In this document: one piece after another, positions 38,031 to 50,672 of the stretch | Layout of the letters: each line of letters starts with the position of its first letter | Position numbering within the stretch: the first letter of the stretch is position 1 | The notes under the pieces: generated by a model | The model's database searches: none | What the model was told of the DNA's origin: nothing | Seen by the model: the letters and a program-made list of their open reading frames with translations, nothing else | Made by a program: the position numbers and the translations under genes | Source of the DNA: Varroa destructor | Taxonomy: Eukaryota; Arthropoda; Arachnida; Mesostigmata; Varroidae | NCBI RefSeq assembly: GCF_002443255.2 | Contig: NW_019211458.1 | Location: 26,440,485-26,504,484 of the forward strand | Reading direction: 5' to 3' | DNA length: 64,000 bases

Positions 38031-40145
38031 GCTAAATGGCGCCCATTCTAATATGCGTTTACAAGAACAACTCCTTACTTATATCACATAATTCAGCTTA
38101 CTTTTATACATATACTAGCACTGTATATTTGTCTACGTTGCCGCTAGACTCAAACTCTGCCAAAAACAGGATCGTTATTTCCTCAGCTCGTGTAGACGGC
38201 CTTACATATACGGAATTAGAAAACCTTTCTGTGACAGATTGGAGGTCTGTCAGAGCACTCTGGCATGATTCCGCTTTCCAACAACTCGGTGGAACTCTGC
38301 GGGAATCTCGTTCACTAGCGAAAATGGCGATAGTGTCGATTGCCTATCCATATATGTATTTGGGCGTACGCTTTCAGCCACCAGTCACCACCTATAGAAA
38401 TGTCCACGGTCCAATTCCTTTATTCATGTTGCCTATAGGATGAAAAAATAGGTCAGCTCCACCATATCTTTATGCCAACCAACATCGCTCCCAGTGCCCA
38501 CCCAGCATCTGCGGTCAAGTCGGCTAAACGTATAGCGCTCGGTGCCAACTGGTGGGAGCACCTATCGCTTAACGCATACTATGCATCAACAAAGTGCAGC
38601 GAGTATAGTTCTGGCATCGCAGCACCTGTCTATTTGGGCACAAATTTGTTTTCTGCACGTCGAATTAACGGCGATAATTCAGGCTTGTCCATAACGCTCT
38701 GCCATACCGAGTTTTGGGTAAGGGGTTATAGGAACTTTCGACCCGCAGGCAGAAACTGTTTAGATTGGAAGAGTTTGACTTGTGCTTGCTCCAAAGTTCG
38801 CACTAAAGTAGAGTGAAGAGTGGAGGCATTGGGGAATAGCAAGCTCTATGGAGACGAGGGCTCGGATCGTTGGGGGCCAACTCACTCGTTTAGAGCCACA
38901 GCAAGCAATCATCTCGTCATGGCTGCGTCATAATTACAGGATGCGTTGACACGTTGTGATGCGAAGACGATAGGAGAAGGAAGCGCAGAACTAGCATCCG
39001 TATAGTCGGCTAGGCTCTTCAACCTTTGGCCTTTGAAAGGAGAGGTTCGGGGTTTCAGGCTTTCGGCGGAGGGCTGACGTTTCTGACGCTGTAATTACCG
39101 TGGCTCCTGCCAGGCCCGTAAAGTCCACTCGCTACTAACCAGTTCGATCGATGTCACCGTAGGTAAAGCGCATTATTTACGAGATGCAACTACAACTAAG
39201 TTGAACCGGCCATTAGGAAGGCAATTGTCGAATCCAAGTAGTTATTGAGTCAGAGAGGGATTAACGATACAAAATCGAGGGCTAACAAAAAAAAATGTTT
39301 TTACCACTTCCTCAAAAAGTCCATGTCAGACAATTGGGTGGATGAAACGCAGGAAATAAACCTGCTTCAAAGTACGTGCCGTGTAAGGGTATCCACACCG
39401 AGTCACTGCTCTTCTAGATGGTATGGATCTTGCTTTGGGTAGAGGGCAAATTCGGGTGAAACGGAAATGCAAAGGGTAAAGGAGCCAAGAGCTGAAAGGA
39501 GGGGAAATGTCTGCAGGGAGACAGCCCGCTAAGGGCGAAGTGGAACAAGAACTTGACGGGCTGTCCAAAGCCTCCGACCTGCTGCTGACTGACTGACTGA
39601 CTGACTAGGGGATCGGCAGAAAGAACTAGGAAAGTAGGGTGTGTGTCCGCACACCGGTTGAGCTGTGTAGTCTGCTTTTTAATTAGAGAATTTCAAATCA
39701 ATCACCGACCAACTTCCTTACTGACAAAGTAGAAGTCAATCCCGAAGAGCAGCGGCTCAGTAGATTGGGTTAGACGTACCGAATGTAAACAAGGGCTTGA
39801 CGGACAGCTTAACGAAAGCAGCAATCTGAACGTGTCGGCCCTCCTGTATGTGGTGATACATGACGGCTACTGAGCATGAATGTAAAGGTCACAGATTATT
39901 CGATGAAAGGAACATCGAACTTCGTAGCTCGAACGTCGATGCTATCGTACGATACGTTTATATACGCTATTTAGCATTTCAGTAAAGTAAAGCGATTCAA
40001 ACGATAGCGATACAGCTCTTTAGCTACATAGACACCCCAAAAAAAGCTTTTTTTGCATTGTTTAATGGATTTACGACACTCAATGTTTATTCAGCCATGA
40101 TCTTAGTACCTACATACATTTATATCCATATATTTATAAAGCCAA
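38031..40145. other. GC-richer block with two anonymous frames
   Basis: Two open frames follow one another on the + strand: 38036-38443 (135 codons) and 38472-38816 (114 codons), in different reading frames. I recognise neither, and no splice sites or start context clearly support them. A (CTGA)5 tract lies at 39585-39604. Confidence 0.35.
39585..39604 (+). repeat. (CTGA)5 tetranucleotide microsatellite
   Basis: Five tandem CTGA units (the same as ACTG/GACT by register) in a GC-richer block. Similar CAGN-type tracts recur near 8276, 22741 and 49790. Confidence 0.9.
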
Positions 40146-40518
40146 CAAAAAACAATGGGTTCTATGACAACATATGGAAACCAGGGCGGGCGAAGCTGGG
40201 AAGAAGTTAGATGCGGGCACCAAATTCAGTTGGGGCTTCTATACGCTCTGCTGCTGCAGGTTGGGCTCTGCATTCCAGAAATTCCTAGTGCTGGTTTCGC
40301 CTGCAACAACAAATTGCTGAATCCTTGCCTCCTGACTAAACCAAAGGGCAGCTAGCTAGAGAAAACCTGAGGTTTGTGCATGGCCGAGAAGAAAAAGGCC
40401 CTTCTAAGCCAAAAGCTTTGTAACCATTAGTTCTCTATTAGATGATAAGCTGGGGGAGTATCGCGGATGTTAGCTGTGTGCCGTTCACCTCTATGCACAG
40501 GAAGGTTCAAGCACGCCC

Positions 40519-40537
40519 GGGGCCGGGCCGGGTCGGG
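40519..40537 (+). promoter_or_regulatory. Canonical G-quadruplex motif (G4, G3, G3, G3 with 2-base loops)
   Basis: Four runs of at least three G (40519-40522, 40525-40527, 40530-40532, 40535-40537) are separated by loops of only two bases (CC, CC, TC). This satisfies the strict G3N1-7 definition and predicts a very stable parallel quadruplex. It stands out in otherwise AT-leaning surroundings. Whether it has a regulatory role is unknown, and no gene is recognised nearby. Confidence 0.6.
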
Positions 40538-42350
40538 TCGATCCGGCCATCTAGTAGAAGCAACATGAACGAGTTGCTTAAAACGGTACATTAGATGGCA
40601 TACGCATAACACAACGTATCATACTGCCTTGTGTTTTCTTAGTTTGCGAGACAGCTGAGAGGTGTGGCAAAATATGGAGAAATGCTCTCGCTGCTGAGGA
40701 GATGAGTATGAGCACTTTCGTACGTGGAACAGCAGAAAGTTACCTTACGCAGATATCTTGCAAACCTTGTAGCCGTATCGGCGAGGAAGATAAGGTAGCT
40801 TTTCATAGTAGAACAAGAAAAGCAGCACCGGACATAACAGAATTGCAGTGCTAACTTGAATATTATCTAAATACTGGGAATAAGTATCGTTGAAGGTAAG
40901 GCACAGAAAATGCTTTGGTTTCGGCATGCTCCACTGGCTGAATGTGCATATGTATACGTTTTATTAATTACACACGTTTACTATCGCTTGACAGGGCACA
41001 AAAAGAAACAGCTGAGAAAAAGCGCAGAGTCCTCTATCGTGATACGGACCTTAGCCCCCTGCCGCCCTTCTACTTGGTAATCAGTAATACTGTGTTTTCT
41101 CAGTCTGCTAGTCGTGTGATCTTTAATTTAACTTAAGTAAGGGTGCGCAACGTCACGACAACCGTTGTTCTGTCCAATGACTGTGGAGAACAATTCGTCT
41201 AAGTAAAAACAAAAGTATAATTGCCCATGCTTTTTGGTCAGGAAAATACTTCCCAGATGTTAATCTATCATTGTTCGCTTCATTATAGCGCTGCTAGACG
41301 CAGCGTAACTAGTATTTGGCTCGTATTTTAATTTTAGCAAATTCAAATTGATTGCTGTTAACTAGCTAATTGAACGATGGTGCCTCGCGTCAAGACGTAA
41401 ATGACCCCGGTAAGCTTTGCACTTCATTCCAAATTACTACTGTATTAAAACCATTTTTATACATTTTACTTTTCTTTTAAACACAAAAGGTAGGTCATGG
41501 AAAAAAACATGCCGCCGTGATACCCTGTTAATTTCTTTAGCACTTTCGGCTTACTTGCGCGTAATCCTAACCCGTATATTTGTGTCTCGCAGTAGTCTGC
41601 CACGAACAATGGATAAGAACCACTGGTAAAGAAGAAAGCTGTTCCCTTCTAGATGACCATAATTACCCCCCATGCTCGTGGAATCCTGCGCAGTGCAATG
41701 GTCATGAAAGCGTTGTGGTACCGCCAGCGATATCCGTTACCTCCACACATGAAAATAATAAATGAAAAAAAATATATTCATACATAAATCTGATTTGTAA
41801 TGTAGTGGTTCTAATAGTCCCCTTGACTTAAACGTATAACTCATCGGCTACTCAGCTTTGCCTCGGTATCAGGCCTCATAAGATTCTAAGGCCGGCACCT
41901 TTTTAGCTGCCATCGGTGGAACAGAGGACGGCTCAAGGGTAGCTTAACTGCAGTAGCTCTAACGAGGTGTTTTGCTAGGCTGACACCATTGTGCAGGGCG
42001 GGTAAGTAACTTCGCTGAGCTGTGAAAAAGCTTTTAAGGTTGTGCACAAAGCAGGAAGCTAAACCAAGTTGAAGATGGTTAAGTTGTTGTCTGTTTTCAT
42101 TTATTTGTTAACAATAACTATTTTGCTCAATGAAGTAATCACATTGTATACTCCTGCCCTAGGCATTGCTCTCGTACTACCTGATGTTACCACGGTCACG
42201 AGGTAGACTGATCTATTGGATGAGCAAAAATTCGCTTGTTCTACATGTCTGTGCCCTCCACTGACGAATGCAGTTTTTCTGAACATTGCATAATTTCAAC
42301 ATTATTTTTATAGGACATGGCTTAATAGACATTCTCAAATATATACTCAA

Positions 42351-42399
42351 ATACTCAAAATAACGAAGAGGCATGCTGCCTCTTCGTTATTTTGAGTAT
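42351..42399. repeat. Perfect 23-bp inverted repeat, 3-base loop
   Basis: The left arm (42351-42373, starting ATACTCAAAATAACGAAGAG) is matched without error by its reverse complement at 42377-42399, with TGC between. The arms have mixed composition, so the symmetry is not explained by a simple repeat. A partial copy of the arm start (TACTCAAATACTCAAAA) lies immediately to the left. The structure is too short for a usual animal microRNA precursor. It could be a foldback element remnant or a very recent inverted duplication. Confidence 0.9.
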
Positions 42400-42540
42400 A
42401 CGGTAGTATTGACTATTTAGGTTTTTTTTTCTATATTTATCGCGTTCACCAGATTCTATTTTATGGCCAGAGCATCCATGCAAATATGAGTTTTCTCGTT
42501 AATATTTCCTCGTGTCACCTTGCTCAACAACACTTCCGCA

Positions 42541-44640
42541 AGCACTCCCCTCCTTTAGCCTCTTCCCAGCTCCTGGCTTCGCGCCTACCCCTCTAGTTTA
42601 GCGAAATAACGAACGCAATGCAATATGTGCTGGTTCGGTTACCTACTGAAATGATACACACCTTTCGCCTGTGCATTGGCGAGAACGTTTCACCCGCCAT
42701 CGAACGCCCACCTTCCCCTCGAGATCTGTTCCGTTTCTTATACCGGAAGCCTCTGGTAAACAGTTCGTTTTCGAGTGGCAAAACGCAAACGACTTCTCTA
42801 TTGGCGCGCGTCGACAACGTCTCGTACCAAAGCAGCTGTGTATGTCTGTGTATGTTCCATCCCACGTACGAAGAAACACACAACGCAGCAGAGACAGATA
42901 GAAATTTATATTTACATATTCGAATAGGCTTGCTCTACGTATGCCTTACTTATAAAATTCAGGATACAGAAAATGCGTTTGCGTACGAAATTCGAAAAAC
43001 GGTTTGGAGGTAGCCACCGCAAATATCATAGAGCATATTATTCACCAGTGTTTGTAATTCGTTTCGCATTAATTTGTTTCTAAATCGCTATAATTCACAA
43101 TACCATCGCATAATGCGGGCTTAGGTGGCTATTCTTGATCTCCCCGTAGAGCCGCGTTGACTATTTTTAACCTCTAGGTAATAGCAATAAGGCCACCTTT
43201 GTAGGGAAACATGGGCTCACAGCAGGCAAACATATGCAGCAGTAAGAAATGTTTGCCTTTTTCTCTCCTAGGAGACCCCTTCGCCCCGTCTAGTCCTTCT
43301 GGGTGGTTTTCATTCGCATCCGGGTCATGTGACATCATAAAATTGTTGTAATGACCCCATTGACTAGAACAGGTGGTAACTATCGGAGCCTCGTTCGTTT
43401 GCGAGACTACAGGGAAGCAACGAATGTCGTACATCATTCGCACTGCAGGCTTCTGCTAGTTTTCGCCTTCTCCCACGACACCATCGAGGCCAAGGCTACC
43501 GGCCGATATTTATACCAGAAGCCATCGTCGTTGTTGCGCTGCATCTGTTGTTATTATTCTGTTCGTCTCCATAGCTGTACAGCTCTGCAGCTTTCTATCG
43601 CTGGACATCGTTGGTGGCGCATTGGACTGAAGTATCACGTCGGTGTGCGTCGATTGCCATAGCAACCACTGTTGTCACTTCTATCAATACCACAACGATG
43701 AGATTTCGTATTTTACCCTGAGATCGTACCGGCGTCGAGTTAAATGCAGGAAAAGAAAAACTGTTACGTTCCGCCGTTGTTTTTGTTGCATGAATAGCGT
43801 AAAATTTCCGCGAAACCATTTATGTGAGAGGCGTAAGTGGGAGGGGTTAGAACTGTTTTTTTCCACGTACGTTTTTTCGAACCTTCATTTCTCTATCGTC
43901 GGGAACGGTTAAAGCGCTATTTCTGTGACGTTTGCTCCCTTCCCGCTGTCGCCGGCTGGGGTATGACAATGCTATAATGCGTTGTTCTCGGTTAGCCTGT
44001 ATCGTCCCCCAATGCCACTCTCGTTCGCCTACTAAATTTACTACACTCTCTGTCCCTCTCTTCCTTGGTATTCTAGCTGGCAATTTCACACGTCGTTGTC
44101 ATTGCCAAAAATACAGAGACAGGCTGACCCAGAAGCGCGACCAGTCTGTGCCAGATAAGTGCGCTCGTGCTTGCGTGAACATATACGAAAGAAACCTGTG
44201 CTAGAACTGTAGCGGAAGTTAATAATCGTACTGGTACTCACGAAACTGCTGCTGATGCTCTTGGCACTAGTTGCCAGCTAATGTTTTCCGCCTCGCCGAC
44301 GTCAAAGGATCTCACCTTTCGGCGGTAAAAGTACTTCGTATGCAGTGCCAGCTACCCGCGTGGCAGACCCCTACTTAAACCTGACGGGTTGCATCAATCG
44401 TACTAGCGTTAGCGGAGCACCGAAGGCGGCTAGGAAGATTGGTAGGGGGAACGGACGTCTGCTGTGAATTTCGAACAGGAATCACGCCGTAAAGCAGGGC
44501 GCGGAAATCGAATAAGCAGCCGATAGCAGAACTAGGAGGAAGTAGCTTATTTAGGAATTTGAAAGAATTCTAACGGTAGGATTAGAATTGCGAATGGATG
44601 GCAAGAGACCTGTATTCACTGTCAGGAGAATATAGCCTTC
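42541..44640. other. GC-richer block, no recognised gene
   Basis: Several overlapping frames on both strands (to 131 codons at 42618-43013) show no domain signature. No triplet tract above about five units was noticed. Confidence 0.35.
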
Positions 44641-45290
44641 ATACAAGGAATATCTTTGTTGACTCTGCAAGACCTACTCTGCATGAAAGATTAAAAGAGC
44701 TCTTATTAAATAGTATCACAATATATCAATAGAAACGTGCAGTCTGTATGTTTATAATTATAGTGTATATATATGTGTAACTGTAGTGTTTCTAGTCTAG
44801 TCATCCAGAGATATTATGACAGACATTAAAGGATCATAACAACTCCGATACGCGAAACACTTGCAGTAAAATACCGTATGATGTGATAGGTGATATAACG
44901 CGTAAGCGACTCTGTACAGCCCGTTTTCCCTTGTAATTACAAATATGAAATTAGAGACTTTAGATCAAAGCCGGTATGCGTCAAAACACACTGAAATGGA
45001 ATACGTTAGCATTAAGCTTAGCTACGACAATCTAACTCACGAAAAAATGCTTTTTGTGTCGGCAGACGTATGCTTAGTAACTTGTTCAGGCTGCCATTTG
45101 CGAAAGGCAGGTAGACACTGATCAAGTAACTACATGCTAGTGGCTGGCGGATAGCTGTGTTCGACAAGTTCAGAGCACTTACTTACTGATGGACAAGTCG
45201 AGGTAAGCTCGCATGACTGCCCTCTGCAGGCTACTGATTTTGTCAATACTCCCGTAAACATACAAACATAGCTTTTATATTCTCCTCCGC
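44641..45290. other. AT-rich spacer, nothing recognised
   Basis: Short AT-rich interval between two GC-richer blocks, with no frame or repeat of note. Confidence 0.4.
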
Positions 45291-47640
45291 TGTCTCAAAA
45301 TGCGTGTTCGCTCGTCATCGACGATTATATGTCTTTGCTATGCACCATTCATAGATTCTCTAACAGCCTCCCTCCTCCGACCGCTAGAGTCTATCCGGTC
45401 GAGAACATCCGCAGTGATCGAATAAAAGGTTAAAGGATGTTTCGTTTTTCTCCGCATTTCATATTCCCCAGTAAACGCATCCATGGACGGAGATCACACA
45501 GTTATGAGGACCATACTACCGCGCAGCGACTCGGCTCATGTTCGTCGAACTTACGACGATCGACTTGGCCGGCTGCAGCTTCGAGAGCAGTGCTTTAGCA
45601 TTTTTGACTATACCCCCATAATAGCACGACAGTAATGTATTTGTCCATTAAATTTAGGGACATGTGGGGTGATGTAGGTTCGATAGCACACACGTACATA
45701 CCTGGTTTCGTACTGGGCGGACTAGCTCTTCTGAAACACTACCTAACTAAGCTAGCATCAAGCGTAAAACTCGAAGCTCTTATATTCGCAGTACGAGCAT
45801 CAGTAGCACTGGGAAGTCCCGTGACTCAAACAATGGCACTTTGCATTGCTGCAGCAACGACGGCGGCGGCGGCGGCACTGATGCCTACACGCCTGTCTCC
45901 ATCATTCTTGAAGTTTGTTTTGTCATGGAAATAATAATATTTACATCTCCCTACTGATCGGAACTCTCTTTGTTAAGCGCTTCGTCTCCTGCCATATTTA
46001 TCTATCCATTTGGTCGTCTTTCCTTCAGAGGAAGGAAAATGGGAAGGAGCCATTAGATAAGCAAGGGTCAATCGCTATCAATGGCGACGCCAGAACCCAC
46101 TAAACTCTAATAGCTGAGCATAGTCCGGTGCTGCGCGGTGGGCCTGCTCTTCTCGTAAGGTTGTAAGAGGTTCAACCAGCCGCCCGACCACCCCGACCTA
46201 ACCTGATTGCTTGTCCACCGAATCCAGTCAGTGTAGGCCGCTCGATCCCCTCGCCACAACCCCTGTTGCTCCTAAAAGTTGACCGCTTGGCTGTTTCGAG
46301 TTGCACGCAGTTGATCACAACTCTATGCACCTCTATCTACAATAGATAGACCGTTTCCATGGTGGTTCGACTGCCTTCACCACCACCTATGCTACTGCGG
46401 CTGGCGGGTCTGGACTGCCAGCAACGCAATGGCTGCTGTTACAGAAGCTCTTCAAAGCTGGCGAGCGATATTGGATGAGTTGCATGCTCCGAATGTAAAA
46501 ACTGAGAAGGGAACAAAGGAAGAGCTAGGCTGAGTAGAAAATAACGGGCGATTGAGAAATGACGTGGCGAAGAAGCGTTTTCTTCATGAATAGCTATCAG
46601 CAACGAAAATGAGTGAGAGGGGGAAAGGAATGATAGCTGGAAGAACTGGATGGAACAGAAATACGATTGCCGGCTGAAGGCCATCGAGCGACGGATGAAT
46701 AGCTCAAGTGAGTGGTACTGCTGTCCTCCTCCCGCTGCTGTGGTGAAGACGAACAGGAATGGCAGGGAAGAAGAGACGACGGCCAACGGGGTAAAACCGA
46801 CGAACGGGACAAAAGGACCAAGGCGACAAGGAAAAGGAGGAACCGCCACTATAGCAATACCAGCACTAGTACCGTTGACTGTAGCATCTTTGAGTTGCAA
46901 TCTCAGTTCGACGAAGATGGCTCTCGCCACTACTCAGACAAGAAGAGGGGAGTTAGGTGGAAAATGGCAGGAAGACAGACCATTGCTGCTCCGCCTAGCC
47001 TCCCTGGTTGCTCCCGTTTGTCTCCCTTTGTTCCCGCCTCCTTTGTTTGCCTTTACCAACCCTTACCCCTCCACCCCGCCTCCTGGTGCTTTTCTACTTC
47101 AATCTGTCCAAAGAAAAACAAGCCACCAACCTAGATTCACTATACACTAGAACAACTTTCTCGCTCGCTAGAAGTATGCAGGACGCCTCACAGGCGAGTG
47201 GGAAGAGTTGTTGGTCGAGTGGACGCTGGCACACGCTGGAAAAGCCCTGAAGGAAGGAGTGCGCGACTATAGTAGTTGTAGTGTATCGAGGTACGATAGC
47301 GAGAGGAAGAGATACAGATTTGGGGAAGGCAACGGCAGACGATGAGAGAAGTACGCTCGAGTTTGTTTTTGTCCGGAAGAAGAAAGATGGAAGGGGTGGA
47401 TGCGGAAGAGTTCTTGATGTGCTGGACTCGAATGGACAGTGCGGTTTGTGAACACTTCAGATGAAACGGGAAGGTCGTAGCAGGAGCAGGGGTCTCGCTA
47501 TGCATGTTTCCTTGCATAGTGGTTGCCCCGCGACTAAGACTATTATCTCTGCTATCCGCTACTCGCATTTTGTTAGTCTTGACAGTGTACAAGGTCGCTA
47601 ACCTGCTTCTTGTGAAAAAAATGCCTAGGTAACCGGATGG
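45291..47640. other. GC-richer, strand-asymmetric block
   Basis: A GGC run at about 45868-45885 gives alanines in one frame. From about 46490 to 46990 the + strand is purine-rich. Because stop codons need T on the + strand and A/G on the - strand, frames of 140-166 codons stay open on both strands at once (46439-46930 on -, 46650-47150 and 46712-47134 on +). No frame shows a known domain, so I treat them as compositional. Confidence 0.4.
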
Positions 47641-49789
47641 CGAAAGAAGACGTCTTACGAGTTTTGTTACTGATCATAGACAGGCAAACAAAAGGACGAC
47701 TAGAAGAGGACAATTCATAAGTATCTGACCTACTTGCAACCGCTTGTGCTGATCGAAAATGTTTATCGAGCTATAATCTCGTCCGGGTTGAAAAACAGCT
47801 CTATTAAAAAAGTTCGGAGACAGACACTACCACGTCCGTTAGACGACTGCTGAAGGGTAATAGTTTGAACTTCAGTTCAATCCATTCAGAGTAGAAAATG
47901 TTTAACACAAATATAATTGGGACCTTCTTTCAGATTAGACTGGTCCTAACATTTCCGCAGTAGGAGAAAATAGCCGATTTCACTTGTTGCCTTCAAGTTC
48001 TGGGATGTATCTGGTAAGTACCAGTTCGCCCGCTTTTTCGTTCAAGACACAAGGCGCACTTTGAGGCACGATTTTTTTTTACATCAATGAATTCATTCAT
48101 CCAAATTGAAGATACGCTAAAAAAGGACTTGCATTGTCTATGTAATTAAGAAACATAGAGAAGCTTCCGTTTCACAATTCGACGACATATACCGTAAGTA
48201 CGTACTTAAGAAGATAGAGATGGCTCTTACAGCAGTTTACTTTCTTGGAGTCTATATACATATCCAGTGGCTAGAAGGTTTCACCGACTTTTAAGATCGC
48301 TTCGAGCGTGTGCTTTTAGGAAGTCAAAAGGCAAAAGAAAGGCCGTGCGAGATGCAAGAATACTAAGAGATGCTCGCCTTGCTAGGGACTAATCTTCCAC
48401 AAGAATACCTCGTGAAGCCCTTCTACGGAGATGTCCTTCGTCTATACTGAGCGCTTAAAACATTCACTTTCTTCGTTAACCAATCGTTGAGAGAGACCCC
48501 GCTGCAAACCAAATATATCGCTGAATCGTATGCAGGGGGTACATTCGCCACTCGTTGACCGAATTGGCGTCGGCCAAAATTGCCGCCGATGACACGGTTC
48601 GGATGCGTCTATACCCCAGATTGTCTCGCGAGTCAAGTGACTGGGGGTACCGTATTGCGGACAGTAAAGGAAAGCGTTTGGAAGCGAAGTATTTTTTGTG
48701 TCAGCCATGCGGGCCGCACAAAGGGAGGTGTACGTGTCAAATTCCCAAAAGAGCAAAACGAGACGAAGGAACGAGAAACGAACGCCGCAAAAAAGACGGT
48801 ACAAGAGTCTAAGATATTCAAATTCAATTCAGAATGACGGCGCCGAGGAGGAAACACAGATGTGAAAGAAGGCGATACAATAAAATTTGTCCCACGCTCG
48901 AGTCCAAGTGTTCTCTCGAAGAAAAAAAAGTAACCGCTGAATACAATACCGGACAGAACGAAATCGATATACATAGTTTCATAGTTTTCATGCGCCTATC
49001 CTAGATAGAAAGTAGATGGCCTCGTCGTACGCCTAGTATATATCGGTGTTGTAGCACACTGTTACTAACTGCAGTGATACTTATGGCTGACTTGGTTACA
49101 TTATCTGCACTTCTTACTATGACAGTTAAGATTTGATTGTAGGAAGTGCCTTTTTTTTTTTTGAATGGATTGCATCAAGCCTATGCTATGGAACCGGTAG
49201 TTGAGCCTGAAAGGCGCATGAGGTACCCAAGTTGTCTAGAAATATTAAGCGCTAGTCTAGCTTATACTGCGTGTGTATACGAAAAATGTACTGATGGGAA
49301 GAACCAGAAGAAGAATCGCTACTTGAAATCGATTCGTTTCTGTATATACATGCTGTAAATCGTTTATATAGAAAAGAATGCTATTTAGTTGGATATTTCG
49401 ATTCTTTCACGTAACTTCATAGATACCGGTAGCCGATGGAGTAATGCCGGCTGCATCACCGGAAGCTAGAAAAAAAAAAAAGCTGCATTTCTCGCACCGT
49501 TGAGCTGGTAGAGAAATAACCAGCTTAAATTGACATTCATTGTACCAGTGAGTGACTTAGCTGACCAGCTGGTCGCCACTATGCAGCTCACTGATGTGTG
49601 ATTAATACAAGGGCGCATCTAAAAGTCCTTATTCACTGAAACGTAGAAGATAAGCCTCGTTTGATAATGAACCTGTGCGATGTCGTATATTAAAGTAACG
49701 ACACACGAAGTAGGGCCTTATACGGCGGACTGCATTCGGTCTAAAGAGCGCTTTTCTACGTACAGATCTTTTGCTGCCCAGCGCCCCAT

Positions 49790-49813
49790 GGCAGGCAGGC
49801 AGGCAGGCAGGCA
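49790..49813 (+). repeat. (GGCA)6 tetranucleotide microsatellite
   Basis: Six tandem GGCA units followed by one variant GACA unit. This is the longest of the CAGN-type tetranucleotide tracts in the window. Confidence 0.92.
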
Positions 49814-50448
49814 GACAGATCTACTCTAATTTCGTTAAGTGACGTCTCTAGTAATTACCATCTTATCATAGCTTCAAATGGTATTCCAAAAGAGGGCACA
49901 AATGAAAAATGTCTTGGGTCATCATATTCAGTATACTCGATCATACTGCACTGACATTACATAGAGCCTCTATATAAATAATCCCAAACAGCATTTTTGG
50001 TAGCCGAGTATGAATCGAATGTGAAATGTTGAAAATCGTAAGACCTCGAAATACACATGAAGATGTTTTGCCGCGAAAAAAAAATGTAATCTCATACAAA
50101 TTTGTAGCAAAATCTTGGAAGGTGAAGCTGGACATCTTGCAGTAAGCAATGAATGATTGCATTTGGAAAAGGAGACGACCGATACGCTGGATAGACCATA
50201 GTTTAAATACATAATAGAAATGTTGAAGAGAGGCGATATTCCAATAGGAAAACCTGAGATTATTAGTTCGTCCTACGTTTCGAACGTGAAAGACGTTTCA
50301 GAAACTAACTGATCTTATATATTAGACAAACAGGATGATTTAGAGTTAACTTTTTAATTAACCAGCCGGATAAATAGCAAACTTATCAGGTGCATATGTT
50401 AACGAAATACGGAGTATTTTCGCCAATACCAATTACATATAAATTTTG

Positions 50449-50451
<3 letters not shown>

Positions 50452-50498
<47 letters not shown>
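50452..50498 (+). repeat. (TA)n microsatellite
   Basis: About 23 uninterrupted TA units in AT-rich sequence, 100 bases before a second TA-rich foldback. Confidence 0.95.
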
Positions 50499-50501
<3 letters not shown>

Positions 50502-50602
50502 GTGCTGCAGTACAATGCAAAATTTTTGCTTTACATATTGTTATTTACCTTATTATGGATTGATAGTATTTATATCTTTTTGCGGCAAAGGCTACATAAA
50601 CG

Positions 50603-50672
50603 TCTTTGTTCTATATATATATATATATATATAGGTATATATATGTATATATATATATGTCTAGAACAAAGA
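50603..50672. repeat. Foldback: TCTTTGTTCTA arms around AT microsatellite
   Basis: TCTTTGTTCTA at 50603-50613 and its exact reverse complement at 50662-50672 flank about 48 bases of interrupted TA repeat. This resembles the architecture at 8597-8642: unique arms flanking an expanded AT core. Confidence 0.8.

Larger units (their letters stand above)
40146..42540. other. Mixed to AT-rich region, no recognised gene
   Basis: A short GC-richer island (about 40150-40720) contains the G-quadruplex motif. The remainder is AT-rich with small frames lacking motifs. The perfect inverted repeat at 42351-42399 is listed separately. Confidence 0.4.

Noticed and set aside
38036..38816. Two consecutive frames of 135 and 114 codons as two exons of one gene
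   Set aside because: They lie in different frames without a convincing donor-acceptor pair between them, and neither resembles a known protein.
46439..47150. Overlapping 140-166 codon frames on both strands as genes
   Set aside because: All are explained by purine/pyrimidine strand asymmetry, which removes stop codons from both strands. The products are low-complexity and mutually exclusive.
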